A stretch of 46,597 nucleotides of DNA from Alcaligenaceae bacterium (lineage in GTDB: Bacteria > Pseudomonadota > Gammaproteobacteria > Burkholderiales > Burkholderiaceae_B), in assembly GCA_012735395.1 (NCBI GenBank), contig JAAYHN010000119.1:1-46597 (forward strand). Direction: 5' to 3'. Below the pieces are notes generated by a model. It did not search any database. It had not been told where the DNA came from and worked only from the letters and a program-made list of their open reading frames with translations. A program made the position numbers and the translations under genes. Of this stretch, positions 1 to 8,863 are shown piece after piece. Within the stretch, counting starts at the first letter, position 1. The number at the start of each line of letters is the position of its first letter.

Positions 1-771
1 CTCCATATCCTGACCCGTGACGGAAAAATCAACCAGGACACGCGTCGCAAGCTTAAACAGGTATATCACCTGTACCAGTTCATTGAACCGTTAATGGCGA
101 CTGTCCTGCAGCAAAAAGACAGCCTGAGCCTGGTGGATCACGGTGCCGGCAAGTCGTATCTGGGGTTTATTCTGTACGACCTGTTCCTGAAAGACAAAGC
201 CGGTGCCCATGTGTACGGTATTGAAACCCGCAGCGAGCTGGTGAAAAAATCAGAAGAACTGGCACAGCGACTGGGTTTTGCCAAGGGCATGTCGTTTCTG
301 GCCATGACAGTGGAAGAATCCATTACCTCCACCGAACTGCCGCAAAAGATTGATATCGTGACGGCATTACACGCCTGCAATACCGCCACCGATGACGCCA
401 TACGCTTTGCCCTGGCACGTGATGCACAGTATATTGTGCTGGTCCCCTGCTGCCAGGCCGAAGTGGCGGCCGCCCTGCGTGTGAACAAAGGCAAAACACT
501 GGGTAAAACCCCGCTGTCAGAGTTGTGGCGCCACCCTATCCATACCCGTGAGTTTGGCAGCCAGCTAACCAATGTATTACGTTGCCTGCAACTGGAAGCC
601 CGCGGCTACCAGCTGACCGTAACTGAACTGGTGGGCTGGGAACACTCAATGAAAAACGAACTGATCATTGCCAAAAAAACCGGCGGCTTCAAAAAAAGCG
701 CCCGCGAACGCCAGCTTGAAATTCTGAAAGAATGTAATTTGGAAGCTTTGGCGGAACGGTTCGCTTATTAA
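1..771 (+). CDS. SAM-dependent methyltransferase, 5' end outside window
   Basis: The reading frame is open from base 1 through the ATG at 94, so that ATG is internal and the gene begins upstream of the window. Visible residues 37-50 or so hold a motif I-like DHGAGKSYLG, the SAM-binding loop of the Methyltransf_32 type (class I fold), followed by an acidic residue at the end of strand 2 (YGIETR) and by conserved-looking ALHACNTATDDA and VPCCQAE stretches that recur in this family. A cytosolic methyl transfer role is likely; the substrate (RNA or protein) cannot be read from the sequence. It ends at TAA 769-771 and is followed by a strong terminator. Confidence 0.8.
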   Translation, partial: LHILTRDGKINQDTRRKLKQVYHLYQFIEPLMATVLQQKDSLSLVDHGAGKSYLGFILYDLFLKDKAGAHVYGIETRSELVKKSEELAQRLGFAKGMSFLAMTVEESITSTELPQKIDIVTALHACNTATDDAIRFALARDAQYIVLVPCCQAEVAAALRVNKGKTLGKTPLSELWRHPIHTREFGSQLTNVLRCLQLEARGYQLTVTELVGWEHSMKNELIIAKKTGGFKKSARERQLEILKECNLEALAERFAY

Positions 772-821
772 GCGTTTATTTTCTGATTGAACGGCATTGC
801 CCGTTCCTGCGCAAAAGACAA

Positions 822-862
822 AAAAAACGGAATTTGGATTATTCAGCCAAATTCCGTTTTTT
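822..862. terminator. Bidirectional rho-independent terminator
   Basis: Perfect 16-bp arms (822-837 and 847-862) enclose a 9-nt loop. The arms begin with six A and end with six T, so the hairpin carries a U-tract in both directions. It sits between two convergent genes and can end both the methyltransferase transcript and the long minus-strand operon. Confidence 0.93.
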
Positions 863-890
863 CTGGTATTAGCCCAATAACAAAATAATA

Positions 891-1475
891 TCAGGCAGGG
901 AAAACCGGTTCGCCCAGGTTCAGCATCAGGCGGTTTGCCCAGCCAAAGATGGAAACCGAATGAATGATATCCAGGATTTCCTTCTCACTCATCCCCAAAT
1001 CTTTCAGGGCCTGTACATGGGCCGGATCGAAATTGTCGGGTGACTCGGTCAAAGCCGTTGCCAGCTTGATAATGGCCTTGTCGCGCTCATTATCACCGGC
1101 AGTGGCCGGATCGGTGAAAACGTCCGCCACGATCTGGTTACGCTTGGTCAATTGCTCAAAACGCTGGGCATGCACCGAAGCACAATACACGCAGCCGTTA
1201 ATACGCGACACCGTCAGGGCACCCAACTCACGCTCGGCCCTTTGCGCACCACCCGGTGCATACATAATGGCATTATAAGTTTCAGAACGGTGATCCAGGA
1301 TTTCCGGCTCATGCACCAGCAGCAGGTAATAATCAGACGTTTTGGCCTGCGGATGACTGGCCTCCAGAATACGCAGCTGTTCTGCGGTGGCGGTTTCCAC
1401 ATTCACCACATCCAGCCAGGCTTTCCAGCCCAGGGTTTCATTGGTGAAACCATTGATTTTAATTACATCACTCAT
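891..1475 (-). CDS. AhpD-like peroxidase-related protein (CMD fold)
   Basis: 194 aa protein of the carboxymuconolactone decarboxylase/AhpD superfamily. The proton relay and redox centre of AhpD are all present with AhpD spacing: Glu83, Cys95, Cys98 (CVYC) and His102, so a thiol peroxidase or disulfide reductase activity is plausible. It looks like the peroxidase partner family that I recall as Avi_7169 (TIGR04030), found next to a second CMD protein. It is the last gene of the minus-strand operon, its ATG overlaps the TGA of the preceding gene by 4 bp, and the terminator at 822-862 follows. Role inferred: removal of a peroxide, or redox step, tied to the upstream monooxygenase; substrate unknown. 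Confidence 0.85.
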   Translation of the reverse strand: MSDVIKINGFTNETLGWKAWLDVVNVETATAEQLRILEASHPQAKTSDYYLLLVHEPEILDHRSETYNAIMYAPGGAQRAERELGALTVSRINGCVYCASVHAQRFEQLTKRNQIVADVFTDPATAGDNERDKAIIKLATALTESPDNFDPAHVQALKDLGMSEKEILDIIHSVSIFGWANRLMLNLGEPVFPA

Positions 1476-1984
1476 GCTGTTTTCTCCAATGCCTGCATGG
1501 CTTTCAGGCCGGCAACCAGGCGAATCTGATAGGACAGAAAGGCAATCAGCTGGGCCAGCGCCACGATATCGGGCGTGGCAACGCCCACCTGCTTCAATTC
1601 CAGCAAGGCAGCCTGGTCACCTTCTATGGGCTTCTGTATCAATTTACGGGTAAACAGCAAAATGCTTTCCAGTATATTGTCATTGACCCCGTCAAGCTGG
1701 CCACTTTCAACCGCCTCAATCAGAGATTCTTCCACATTGTTGGCACGGGCCTGTTCCAGATAATGTTCGGCCAGCTCATTGGCACCGGACAGGCGGCTGG
1801 CGTATAACGCCACCAGCCAGCGGTATGTTAATGACAAGCCAAGCGCCGGGCTGAACAAGGCATCGTAACTGGCCTGCGTGCCATTAAGCACTTTTGTCCT
1901 GAAATGTCTTGCTGCATACGTACTGCCTTGGGGGTCCAGTCCCACAAGCGTATCAATCAGGTCTGCTGATTCAGAGTTACTCAT
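1472..1984 (-). CDS. CMD-domain protein without cysteines (Avi_7170-like)
   Basis: About 170 aa, all-helical CMD-fold protein resembling the family I recall as 'CMD domain protein, Avi_7170' (TIGR04029), which occurs beside an AhpD-like partner. Three consecutive ATG codons are available (1990, 1987, 1984); the AAGGA ribosome site touches the first one, so the third, 6 nt away, is the best start. The protein contains no cysteine at all, so it cannot carry out the AhpD Cys-x-x-Cys chemistry by itself. It overlaps the downstream ahpD-like gene by ATGA, which favours equal synthesis and possibly a hetero-oligomer. Function unknown. Confidence 0.75.
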   Translation of the reverse strand: MSNSESADLIDTLVGLDPQGSTYAARHFRTKVLNGTQASYDALFSPALGLSLTYRWLVALYASRLSGANELAEHYLEQARANNVEESLIEAVESGQLDGVNDNILESILLFTRKLIQKPIEGDQAALLELKQVGVATPDIVALAQLIAFLSYQIRLVAGLKAMQALEKTA

Positions 1985-2032
1985 CATCATTCCTTTAATT
2001 TAAGTTTAAATTTATATTTATGGTTATCGGGT

Positions 2033-3340
2033 TTATCGGGCTGGCCCGGTATGCTGGCTTACGGCCTGCGCCAGAAAATCTTTTATTTCCGTCCATGTCC
2101 GCTCGTCAGACAAGGCATTGGCATCAGGGCGGCCACCACCGGTACTGACTTTGCCAGACACCGGATGGGCATAAACGACCTGTGTGGTGGGTATATACGG
2201 AAACACAATACTATGGCCGGCATCCTGTGTATCCACCCAGCGCACATCGTAGGGGAAACCCACCGCTTTCAGTTTGTCATGCACCATTTTGCTGTACAGG
2301 CTGGACGGCCAGGAGCCATCATCAGTTCCCGACAGCAAAATAACCGGTGCCTTGATATTTTCCACCGGGATACGCGCCCGCTCAACGGCCTCTTTGTCTT
2401 GCAGGGCAGTCAAGATGGCTTTCTCATGCCGATGCGGTGACGGACCTTCGTCAAAAGGCGCCCAGGTGGCGGTTTTATTGTTTTCCCAGACATGGGTCAA
2501 TGGTTTGCCATTAAGCAGCCAGGCCGGGCCATTACGTCCCACGGCCGGATCGGCGGCATTCTGCCCGCTATGCACCAGTGCTGCCGGCACATACGCCACA
2601 ACGGCAGAAACATCGTTAGGGTACAGGCTGCCCAGCAACAGAACCAGCTCGCCCCCCCGCGATTGCCCGTTAATGGCGACAAAATCTTTATAAGGTTGAT
2701 GGGTTTTACGCAGCCAGTCCAACCCTTTCTTAAAATACTCCAGCGGGGTATTGGAGATATAGTTGGACAGGCCAGGAGCCTTGAAGTAAGCCAGCGCAAA
2801 AGCCAGGTAGCCCTGTGAAGCATAAAGGGCGGCGCGGGGTTCATTAATGCCGCCCCCCGACCCGTTCATGATCATAATGCCAGGGTGCGGGCCCGGTGAA
2901 GCAGGAATAAACAGGGTGCCCACCAAGCCTTCTTCCCGTATTTCAACGCGCTTCACGCCCTCGGCAGCCAGGCGCTGGATAAAGCTGCCCTGCAATACCC
3001 GGTCATCGTAGGCAACCCGGATTCTGGTTTCCAGCGGGCTTAATACATCGAGCGGAAAAACCTCCCGCTCGCCGTCAACAACCGGGATTTGTGACCAAAC
3101 CAGGCCCATGGCCGAGACACCGCTGTAAGAACCGTCCAGCGGGGCATGCCGGCTTAAATCGACAACCCCGTCCGGGTCGGCCTGAAAGCGCGCACTGCTT
3201 TGCCATACCACACCATCACCACGCAGTGTCGTGGCGGTAATAATGACCACCGTTTCAGGTACCAGGGATTCAATCCGGATACTGCGGGGTACATCAATCA
3301 GTGCGTCTTCTGGCGTGATAATGAGTTTTGCGCATGGCAT
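2033..3340 (-). CDS. Acyl-CoA thioesterase/BAAT-family alpha/beta hydrolase
   Basis: 435 aa with the two-domain layout of the bile acid-CoA:amino acid N-acyltransferase/acyl-CoA thioester hydrolase family: an N-terminal beta-sandwich (about residues 10-135) and a C-terminal alpha/beta hydrolase (about 150-430). The nucleophile elbow is GQSRG with Ser227; likely triad partners are Asp340/341 (GTDDGSW) and His376 (DAGH). In this family a serine nucleophile marks thioesterases, whereas the amino acid transferases use cysteine, so hydrolysis of a thioester or ester is the better guess. No signal peptide, hence cytosolic. SD AAGGA lies 9 nt before the ATG and within the end of the substrate-binding protein gene (5 bp gap). 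It probably acts on the compound imported by the operon's ABC transporter. Confidence 0.8.
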   Translation of the reverse strand: MPCAKLIITPEDALIDVPRSIRIESLVPETVVIITATTLRGDGVVWQSSARFQADPDGVVDLSRHAPLDGSYSGVSAMGLVWSQIPVVDGEREVFPLDVLSPLETRIRVAYDDRVLQGSFIQRLAAEGVKRVEIREEGLVGTLFIPASPGPHPGIMIMNGSGGGINEPRAALYASQGYLAFALAYFKAPGLSNYISNTPLEYFKKGLDWLRKTHQPYKDFVAINGQSRGGELVLLLGSLYPNDVSAVVAYVPAALVHSGQNAADPAVGRNGPAWLLNGKPLTHVWENNKTATWAPFDEGPSPHRHEKAILTALQDKEAVERARIPVENIKAPVILLSGTDDGSWPSSLYSKMVHDKLKAVGFPYDVRWVDTQDAGHSIVFPYIPTTQVVYAHPVSGKVSTGGGRPDANALSDERTWTEIKDFLAQAVSQHTGPAR

Positions 3341-3345
3341 ACGGT

Positions 3346-4908
3346 TTATTCCTTGGTAACCATGGCAGGTACGGTACGGTCAGAACTGAGCGGTTTTACC
3401 ACCAGACCTTTTTTCGCTGCCCAAATGTTTTTGTAGTGAAACAAGGGAATAATGCCCACTTCTTCCGACACGGCCACTGCGGCATCACGCATTAAGGCCT
3501 CACGCTTTTCACTGTCAAACTCGGTGGTAACCTGTGCCAGATAGCCATCCAGTTTTTCACTGCTGTAGTGACCCCAGTTGGAAGCACCCAACCCTTTGTC
3601 GGGGTTAACGGTGGCCAGAATACTGACCATGGCATAACTGGCCTCACCGGTACCGTTACCCCAGGCAATTACCGACATGGCATATTCGTTTTTACGGGCC
3701 GTGCTGGAATAAACCGCCCATGGCACCACTTCCACATTGGTTTGCACACCAATCCGTGTCCAGAATTGTGCAACCGCCTGTACGGTTTCAGGTGCCAGCG
3801 GGTAGCGATCGGTCGGTACGTGAACCGTCAGTTTGAACCCCTCGGGGTAACCGGCTTCTTTCAACAGTTCTTTGGCTTTGGCCGCATCAAATTCAATATT
3901 CTTGATGTCGGGGTTATAGCCAATGGAACCTTCCGGCATCCACTGATTGGCTACCGTTACGCCACCTTGCAAAATGCGGTCGGCAATCGCTTCACGGTTG
4001 ATGGCCAGTGACAGGGCTTCACGAACCCGCACATCCAGCAGGGGGTTTTTATCCAACGGTTTACCATTATTGTCGGTAATGTATTTATTGACAGCCGGGT
4101 TAAAGCTTGGCTGCAGTACAAATACACGCAGGCCGTTATAGGCAAAAACACTCACCGACGGGTCTTTCTGCAGTCTGGCCAGGTCAGAAACCGATACCTT
4201 GTCAATTACATCAACGTCACCGGCCAGCAAGGCAGCGGTACGGGAAGCGGCATTGGCGGTATATTTATAATCCACGTTATCCCATTGTGGCTGCTCGCCC
4301 CAGTAATCGGGATTTTTCTTGGCCACCAAACCGGCACCGGGGGTATAGGACACCAGTGTGTAAGGGCCGGTGCCAATGAGTGCCTTGCCCGAGTTGAAAT
4401 CTTCACTGCTGGCGTTTTCTGTGCCATGTTTGCTCACAATATGCACGGAAGCCAGGTTCAGGGGCAAATCAGGATTTGGTACCGTGGTTTTGATAATCAG
4501 GGTTTCCGGGTCCTGAATGGTCACGCTTTCAATCGTGCGCACATAACTGGTGAAAGGGGCAACCAAACCGGGTACCTTGCGGATCCGCTCGATGGAATAC
4601 GCCACATCTTCAGCCACGAAAGGTTTGCCATCGCTCCATTTCACACCCTGGCGCAGTTTGAATTCCCAGGTATTGGGGTCAATATTTTTCCAGCTGGAAG
4701 CCAGGCCGGGCAACAGTTTGTTATAGTAGTTGTTAACCAGCATGTCAAAGAAGAACAGGCCCGTTGAACGGTCACCGGCAAAGTTGTTCAACTGGGGGTC
4801 CAGTGAAGACAGGTTGTCTGCAAAGGCAATTTTCAGGTCATCGGCATGCGCCAAACCACCGGCAGACAGCAGGCCTGCAGTCACAATCGCTAATAGACGT
4901 TTTTTCAT
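3346..4908 (-). CDS. ABC transporter substrate-binding protein, family 5 (OppA/DppA type)
   Basis: 520 aa periplasmic solute-binding protein of family 5 (peptides, nickel, opines and related solutes). Signal peptide 1-22 (MKKR, hydrophobic stretch, AHA before DD) has no lipobox. The body shows the usual landmarks: SSLDPQL near the mature N-terminus, a WEFKLRQGVKWSDGKP stretch, and LLKEAGYPEGFKL. The gene neighbourhood fits the family I recall as KPN_01854 (TIGR04028), which travels with CMD/AhpD pairs. A good SD (GGAAGGA) lies just upstream. A 76-bp gap with two short hairpins separates it from the ATPase gene before it, the only real gap inside the operon. Ligand unknown. Confidence 0.88.
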   Translation of the reverse strand: MKKRLLAIVTAGLLSAGGLAHADDLKIAFADNLSSLDPQLNNFAGDRSTGLFFFDMLVNNYYNKLLPGLASSWKNIDPNTWEFKLRQGVKWSDGKPFVAEDVAYSIERIRKVPGLVAPFTSYVRTIESVTIQDPETLIIKTTVPNPDLPLNLASVHIVSKHGTENASSEDFNSGKALIGTGPYTLVSYTPGAGLVAKKNPDYWGEQPQWDNVDYKYTANAASRTAALLAGDVDVIDKVSVSDLARLQKDPSVSVFAYNGLRVFVLQPSFNPAVNKYITDNNGKPLDKNPLLDVRVREALSLAINREAIADRILQGGVTVANQWMPEGSIGYNPDIKNIEFDAAKAKELLKEAGYPEGFKLTVHVPTDRYPLAPETVQAVAQFWTRIGVQTNVEVVPWAVYSSTARKNEYAMSVIAWGNGTGEASYAMVSILATVNPDKGLGASNWGHYSSEKLDGYLAQVTTEFDSEKREALMRDAAVAVSEEVGIIPLFHYKNIWAAKKGLVVKPLSSDRTVPAMVTKE

Positions 4909-4928
4909 TTCAGTTTCCTTCCTTTTTA

Positions 4929-4990
4929 AATGCGTGTTCCCGCATTATTATTTGACTTGGGGTTTATGGGCTGATTAACCCTGTTCAGGG
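4929..4990 (-). other. Two short intercistronic hairpins before the SBP gene
   Basis: AATGCG/CGCATT arms (4929-4934, 4941-4946) and CCCTG/CAGGG arms (4979-4983, 4986-4990), the second spanning the TGA of the ATPase gene. They lie in the only gap of this operon, directly upstream of the solute-binding protein gene, where processing or mRNA protection would raise its level over the membrane components. Short stems; function not proven. Confidence 0.35.
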
Positions 4991-5992
4991 CATATCATTC
5001 AAATGACAGGCACTGACATGATTAATGGCAATTCCTTTAAGCATGGGTACTTCGGTTTTACATCGTTCCATTGCATACTTGCAACGGGGATGAAAGTGAC
5101 AACCCGATGGCGGATTCAGCGGGCTGGGTATTTCACCCTTGATTGCGGCAAAGATTTTCTTGCGCTCACCCAGACGCGGGATCTCTGCCAGCAAAGCCTG
5201 TGTATAGGGGTGATTGGGGTTCCTGAAAATGTCTTCAGTTGGCGCGCTCTCCACGATTTTGCCTAAATACATAATCACGACCCGGTCTGACAAGTGTTCC
5301 ACCACCCCCAGATCATGACTGATAAACAGATAAGTCAGCCCCAGTTCTTCACGCAGATCCATGAACAGGTTCAGGATCTGGGCCTGGATGGAAACATCAA
5401 GCGCGGCCACGGCTTCATCACACACCAGCATGTCGGGCCGTACCGCCAGGGCACGGGCGATCCCGATACGCTGGCGCTGGCCACCGCTGAACTGGTGCGG
5501 AAAACGGTCACGGAAAGCCGCACTCAGGCCGGCCTGTTCCAACTGTGCCGCAACATAATTATCCAGCTCTCTGCTGTTGGCCAGCTTATGGATCAGGGGT
5601 GACTCACCCACAATATCCTTGACCCTTAAACGGGGGTTAAGACTGGCAAACGGGTCCTGAAAAATCATCTGGATGCGCAGCTGCATGTCTTTCAGTTCAT
5701 GCGCACTCATCTGGCGGGTATTGCGGCCATCAATATAAATATTGCCTTCGGTGGGCTTCAGGATACCGGCCGCCATACGGCCCAGCGTGGATTTCCCGCA
5801 ACCCGATTCCCCCACCAGCCCCACCACTTCACCCTTGAAAACATCAAGGCTGACATCACTGACGGCCGCCGTGACAGCCGGGGCGGAAACCAGGCCGGTT
5901 TTTTGCAGGAAACGGCTGAGAGCACCGGTTTTTTTCTCGCCAAACCGTTTGGAAAGATGCTCAAGGCGCAGTAAAGGTGTTGTTTCACTCAT
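4985..5992 (-). CDS. Opp/Dpp-type ABC transporter ATP-binding protein (F-type)
   Basis: 335 aa cytoplasmic ATPase. Walker [10 protein letters not shown] is at residues 61-69, the ABC signature SGGQR at 169-173, Walker B ends in CDE at 191-193, and the C-terminal cysteine-containing oligopeptide ABC extension (CHFHPRC) is present. The frame stays open upstream to 6100 but the start is taken at 5992, where ATG overlaps the TGA of the preceding ATPase gene (ATGA) and where family homology begins. An insertion of about 25 residues between strand 1 and the Walker A region is usual for DppF/OppF. Pairs with the ATPase at 5989-6975. Confidence 0.92.
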   Translation of the reverse strand: MSETTPLLRLEHLSKRFGEKKTGALSRFLQKTGLVSAPAVTAAVSDVSLDVFKGEVVGLVGESGCGKSTLGRMAAGILKPTEGNIYIDGRNTRQMSAHELKDMQLRIQMIFQDPFASLNPRLRVKDIVGESPLIHKLANSRELDNYVAAQLEQAGLSAAFRDRFPHQFSGGQRQRIGIARALAVRPDMLVCDEAVAALDVSIQAQILNLFMDLREELGLTYLFISHDLGVVEHLSDRVVIMYLGKIVESAPTEDIFRNPNHPYTQALLAEIPRLGERKKIFAAIKGEIPSPLNPPSGCHFHPRCKYAMERCKTEVPMLKGIAINHVSACHLNDMP

Positions 5993-6975
5993 GCCGCCGC
6001 TCCTGCCTGATTGCCCGGATGAAAACAGCGAACCAGGTGATGTTCCCCCTGATCGGTAAATTCGGGGCGCACCGCACAGGCGCTGCTGACGCGCGGACAA
6101 CGCGCCGAGAAAGCACAGCCTGCCGGCAGATCCAGCAGGTTGGGTGTCATGCCCTTGATTTGCACCAGACGCTGCCCACGCACATTATTGCCCGGCAGGC
6201 TGTTGATCAGGCCAATGGTATAGGGGTGCTGGGGATTGTCCAGCACCTGGCCTACCGAACCGGATTCCACAATCCGCCCGGCATACATGACCGACAGGTC
6301 ATCGGCCAGCCCGGCCACCACGGAAAGATCATGGGTAATCCAGATCAGGGCCGTACCGTACTGGCGCGACAGGTTCTGCACTTCCGACAGAATTTGTGCC
6401 TGTATGGTGACATCCAGCGCAGTGGTGGGTTCATCGGCAATAATCAGGTCGGGACGCAACAGCAAGGCAATGGCAATCGCCACGCGCTGGCGCATGCCAC
6501 CGGAAAGCTGGTGCGGATACGCCTTCAGGCGGGTTTCCGGACTGGGAATACCCATTAAGCCCAATGTATCGCGGGCACGCTCCCAGGCCTGCCTGTAGCT
6601 GATTTTTTCATGTGCCCTCAGGGTTTCAACCATTTGGGTATCAATCCGCAATACCGGGTTCAGGGTCATCATCGGGTCCTGAAAAATCATGGCAATCCGG
6701 TTACCCCGGATTTCCCGCATTTTGCGGGCAGACAGGGTACGCAAGTCCTGCCCCTTAAAATAAATTTCACCGCCCACCACACGGCCGGGCTCATCAATCA
6801 AACCCATAATTGAAAAGCCGGTCACCGATTTTCCCGAGCCGGATTCACCCACCAGGCCCAGGATTTTGCCTTTTTCCAGCTGGATGGAAACATCATCAAC
6901 AGCGGGTATGGCACCGGCCTTGGTCTGGAACTGCGTTTTCAGGTGACGAACGTCAAGTAATAATGGCTGACTCAT
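5989..6975 (-). CDS. Opp/Dpp-type ABC transporter ATP-binding protein (D-type)
   Basis: 328 aa ATPase; Walker A GESGSGKSV at 43-51, signature LSGGMRQR, Walker [12 protein letters not shown]-loop THDLSV, then the cysteine-rich C-terminal motif (CAFSARCP) of the oligopeptide/dipeptide ATPases. The serine of Walker A is followed by Val rather than Thr, as is common in OppD/DppD. Translationally coupled at both ends: its ATG overlaps the OppC-like gene by 4 bp and its TGA overlaps the next ATPase start. Powers import of the solute bound by the protein at 3346-4908. Confidence 0.92.
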   Translation of the reverse strand: MSQPLLLDVRHLKTQFQTKAGAIPAVDDVSIQLEKGKILGLVGESGSGKSVTGFSIMGLIDEPGRVVGGEIYFKGQDLRTLSARKMREIRGNRIAMIFQDPMMTLNPVLRIDTQMVETLRAHEKISYRQAWERARDTLGLMGIPSPETRLKAYPHQLSGGMRQRVAIAIALLLRPDLIIADEPTTALDVTIQAQILSEVQNLSRQYGTALIWITHDLSVVAGLADDLSVMYAGRIVESGSVGQVLDNPQHPYTIGLINSLPGNNVRGQRLVQIKGMTPNLLDLPAGCAFSARCPRVSSACAVRPEFTDQGEHHLVRCFHPGNQAGAAA

Positions 6976-7892
6976 TTGTGTGACCTCGGATTAAAGATTT
7001 CACGCAGACGGTCACTGACCAGATTCAGCGATACGATTGTCAGGAGCAGGGTAATACCCGGGAAAAAGCTGATCCAGTACTGGCCGGACAGCATATATTG
7101 ATAGCCATTGGATATCAGCAAGCCCAGGGACGGTTCGGTCACCGGTACGCCAAGGCCCAGGAAGCTCATGGTGGCTTCAAGGGTGATGGCGCGGGCCACC
7201 TGCAATGTCCCGATCACGATGAGGGGTGGCAAACAGTTGGGCAGGATGTGCCGCAACATGATGCGCCATTGCGGAATCGCCAGGTTAAGGGCGGCCTCGA
7301 CATATTCTTTTTGCCTTTCGGCCAATGCCTGCCCCCTTGCGGTACGGGCATAATAGGCCCACTCCAGAATGACCAGGGTTAAAATCACATTGCCAATCCC
7401 CTTGCCCAGATAGGCCAGGATCATCATGGCAATCAGGATAGAGGGAAAGGACAGCATCAGGTCTACGGTACGCATGATGAAGGCGTCTACCCTGCCACCA
7501 AAATAGGCAGAGCTGACCCCCACAACCGTACCCACCACGCTGGCAATAATGGCCGAGCCGATACCCACCATCAGGCTTATGCGCAGGCCATACATAATCG
7601 CGGAAAACAAATCCCGGCCCTGGCCATCGGTACCCAGCAAATAGGTATAGGTACCCATACCGTTTTCACTGCCGGGCGGCAGGCGGGAATCCAGGATATC
7701 CAGTTGCAGCAGGTCGTATGGGTTTTGCTGTGCAATCCAGTGGGCAAAAACAGCGGCCAGAATCAACAGTATCGCCATCACAAAACCGAATGTCGCCAGC
7801 TTGGATGAAAAGAAGGCGCCCGCCCATTCACGCAGCAGTGATTCTTTGGGCAGAACAGGGGCTTTGTCGGGTATCTGGCTAATATTGCTCAT
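6972..7892 (-). CDS. Opp/Dpp-type ABC transporter permease (C-type)
   Basis: 306 aa inner-membrane permease. An N-terminal cytoplasmic stretch and first membrane helix (about 33-52) are followed by the OppC_N-type LGTDGQGRDLFS segment at about 88-99, then a core of five predicted helices with the coupling EAA loop (AARGQALAERQKEYVEAALNL region). Order and 4-bp overlaps with both neighbours mark it as the partner of the B-type permease upstream. Confidence 0.9.
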   Translation of the reverse strand: MSNISQIPDKAPVLPKESLLREWAGAFFSSKLATFGFVMAILLILAAVFAHWIAQQNPYDLLQLDILDSRLPPGSENGMGTYTYLLGTDGQGRDLFSAIMYGLRISLMVGIGSAIIASVVGTVVGVSSAYFGGRVDAFIMRTVDLMLSFPSILIAMMILAYLGKGIGNVILTLVILEWAYYARTARGQALAERQKEYVEAALNLAIPQWRIMLRHILPNCLPPLIVIGTLQVARAITLEATMSFLGLGVPVTEPSLGLLISNGYQYMLSGQYWISFFPGITLLLTIVSLNLVSDRLREIFNPRSHK

Positions 7893-8863
7893 GATGCCTT
7901 CTCCAGCCGTACCCGTGGATCAAGCAGGCGATAGGCAATATCCACCAGCAGATTGATCGTCACAAAAACGCAAACGATAATAATCAAATAAGCCAAAATA
8001 ACCGGACGGTCAAGCCCGTTGATACTGTCCAGTATCAGTTTGCCGGCACCGGGCCATGAAAAAATGCTTTCCGTCACCACCGCACCCGCAATGGTGGCAC
8101 CCAGCTCAAGGCCCAGCACGGTTACCAGGGGAATCATGGTATTGCGCAGAACGTGTACCGTGATAATACGGAAAGAAGACAAACCCTTGGCACGGGCAAA
8201 CTTGATGTAGTCCAGTGGCATGACTTCACGTACCCCGGCGTGTGTCAGGCGAATGACCAGGGATACCTTGAACAGGGCCAGGTTAATGGCGGGCAGTATC
8301 AGGTGATACAGGCCGTTGGCAGTCAGGAAAGACCACTGCAGGCCAAACACTTCGACCGTTTCACCACGCCCGCTGGACGGCAGCCAGCCCAGATTGACAC
8401 TAAAGGCCATGATGAGCATTAAACCGACCCAGAAAGTGGGTAATGAAAACCCCAGAATACTGCCCGTCATAATGGTGCGTGACAGCAGGCTTTCGGGATA
8501 CAGGCCCGAGACCAGCCCCAGCGGGATGCCTATCACAATGGCCAGAATAAGGGCAGAAAAGGCCAGTTCCATGGTGGCCGGCAAACGCTGCAGCACCAGC
8601 TGCAGTGCGGGCTCATTAAAAATGAAGCTTTTACCCAGATCCCCCTGAAGGGCACTACCCAGAAACTTCAGGTATTGCACCCATAAAGGCTGATCCAGCC
8701 CCAGCTGGGCAATAATCAACGCCCGGTCCCGCTGGTCGGCATCGGGGCCAATCAGGATATCAATCGGATTGCCGATTGCATGCAGTCCCAGAAAAACAAT
8801 AATGGTCATAAGCAAAACAATGACCAGGGCCTGCAAAACGCGCTTAATTAACCATAACGTCAT
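7889..8863 (-). CDS. Opp/Dpp-type ABC transporter permease (B-type)
   Basis: 324 aa inner-membrane permease with the N-terminal helix (about 9-30), the GLDQPLWVQYLKFL segment typical of OppB/DppB N-termini, an EAA coupling loop with FARAKGLS, and the C-terminal LLDPRVRL tail. Six helices are expected. It overlaps the monooxygenase gene upstream and the C-type permease gene downstream by 4 bp each, so the transporter is made from the same message as the monooxygenase. Confidence 0.9.
   Translation of the reverse strand: MTLWLIKRVLQALVIVLLMTIIVFLGLHAIGNPIDILIGPDADQRDRALIIAQLGLDQPLWVQYLKFLGSALQGDLGKSFIFNEPALQLVLQRLPATMELAFSALILAIVIGIPLGLVSGLYPESLLSRTIMTGSILGFSLPTFWVGLMLIMAFSVNLGWLPSSGRGETVEVFGLQWSFLTANGLYHLILPAINLALFKVSLVIRLTHAGVREVMPLDYIKFARAKGLSSFRIITVHVLRNTMIPLVTVLGLELGATIAGAVVTESIFSWPGAGKLILDSINGLDRPVILAYLIIIVCVFVTINLLVDIAYRLLDPRVRLEKAS

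Noticed and set aside
138-572. Antisense frame of 144 codons inside the methyltransferase gene
   Set aside because: Shadow of a real gene: no family motifs, composition explained by the opposite strand. The same applies to the many other long antisense frames, for example 16121-16960 opposite the photolyase and 19870-20370 opposite the permease fusion.
2497-2844. Alternative-frame protein inside the BAAT-family gene, as if the gene were frameshifted
   Set aside because: The main frame is continuous for 435 codons with both domains and the triad intact, so no frameshift is needed.
5993-6100. Upstream extension of the F-type ATPase reading frame with its own ATG at 6100
   Set aside because: The extension lies within the preceding ATPase gene, is Arg/Gly/Ser-rich without family similarity, and the ATGA overlap at 5989-5992 gives a natural start.
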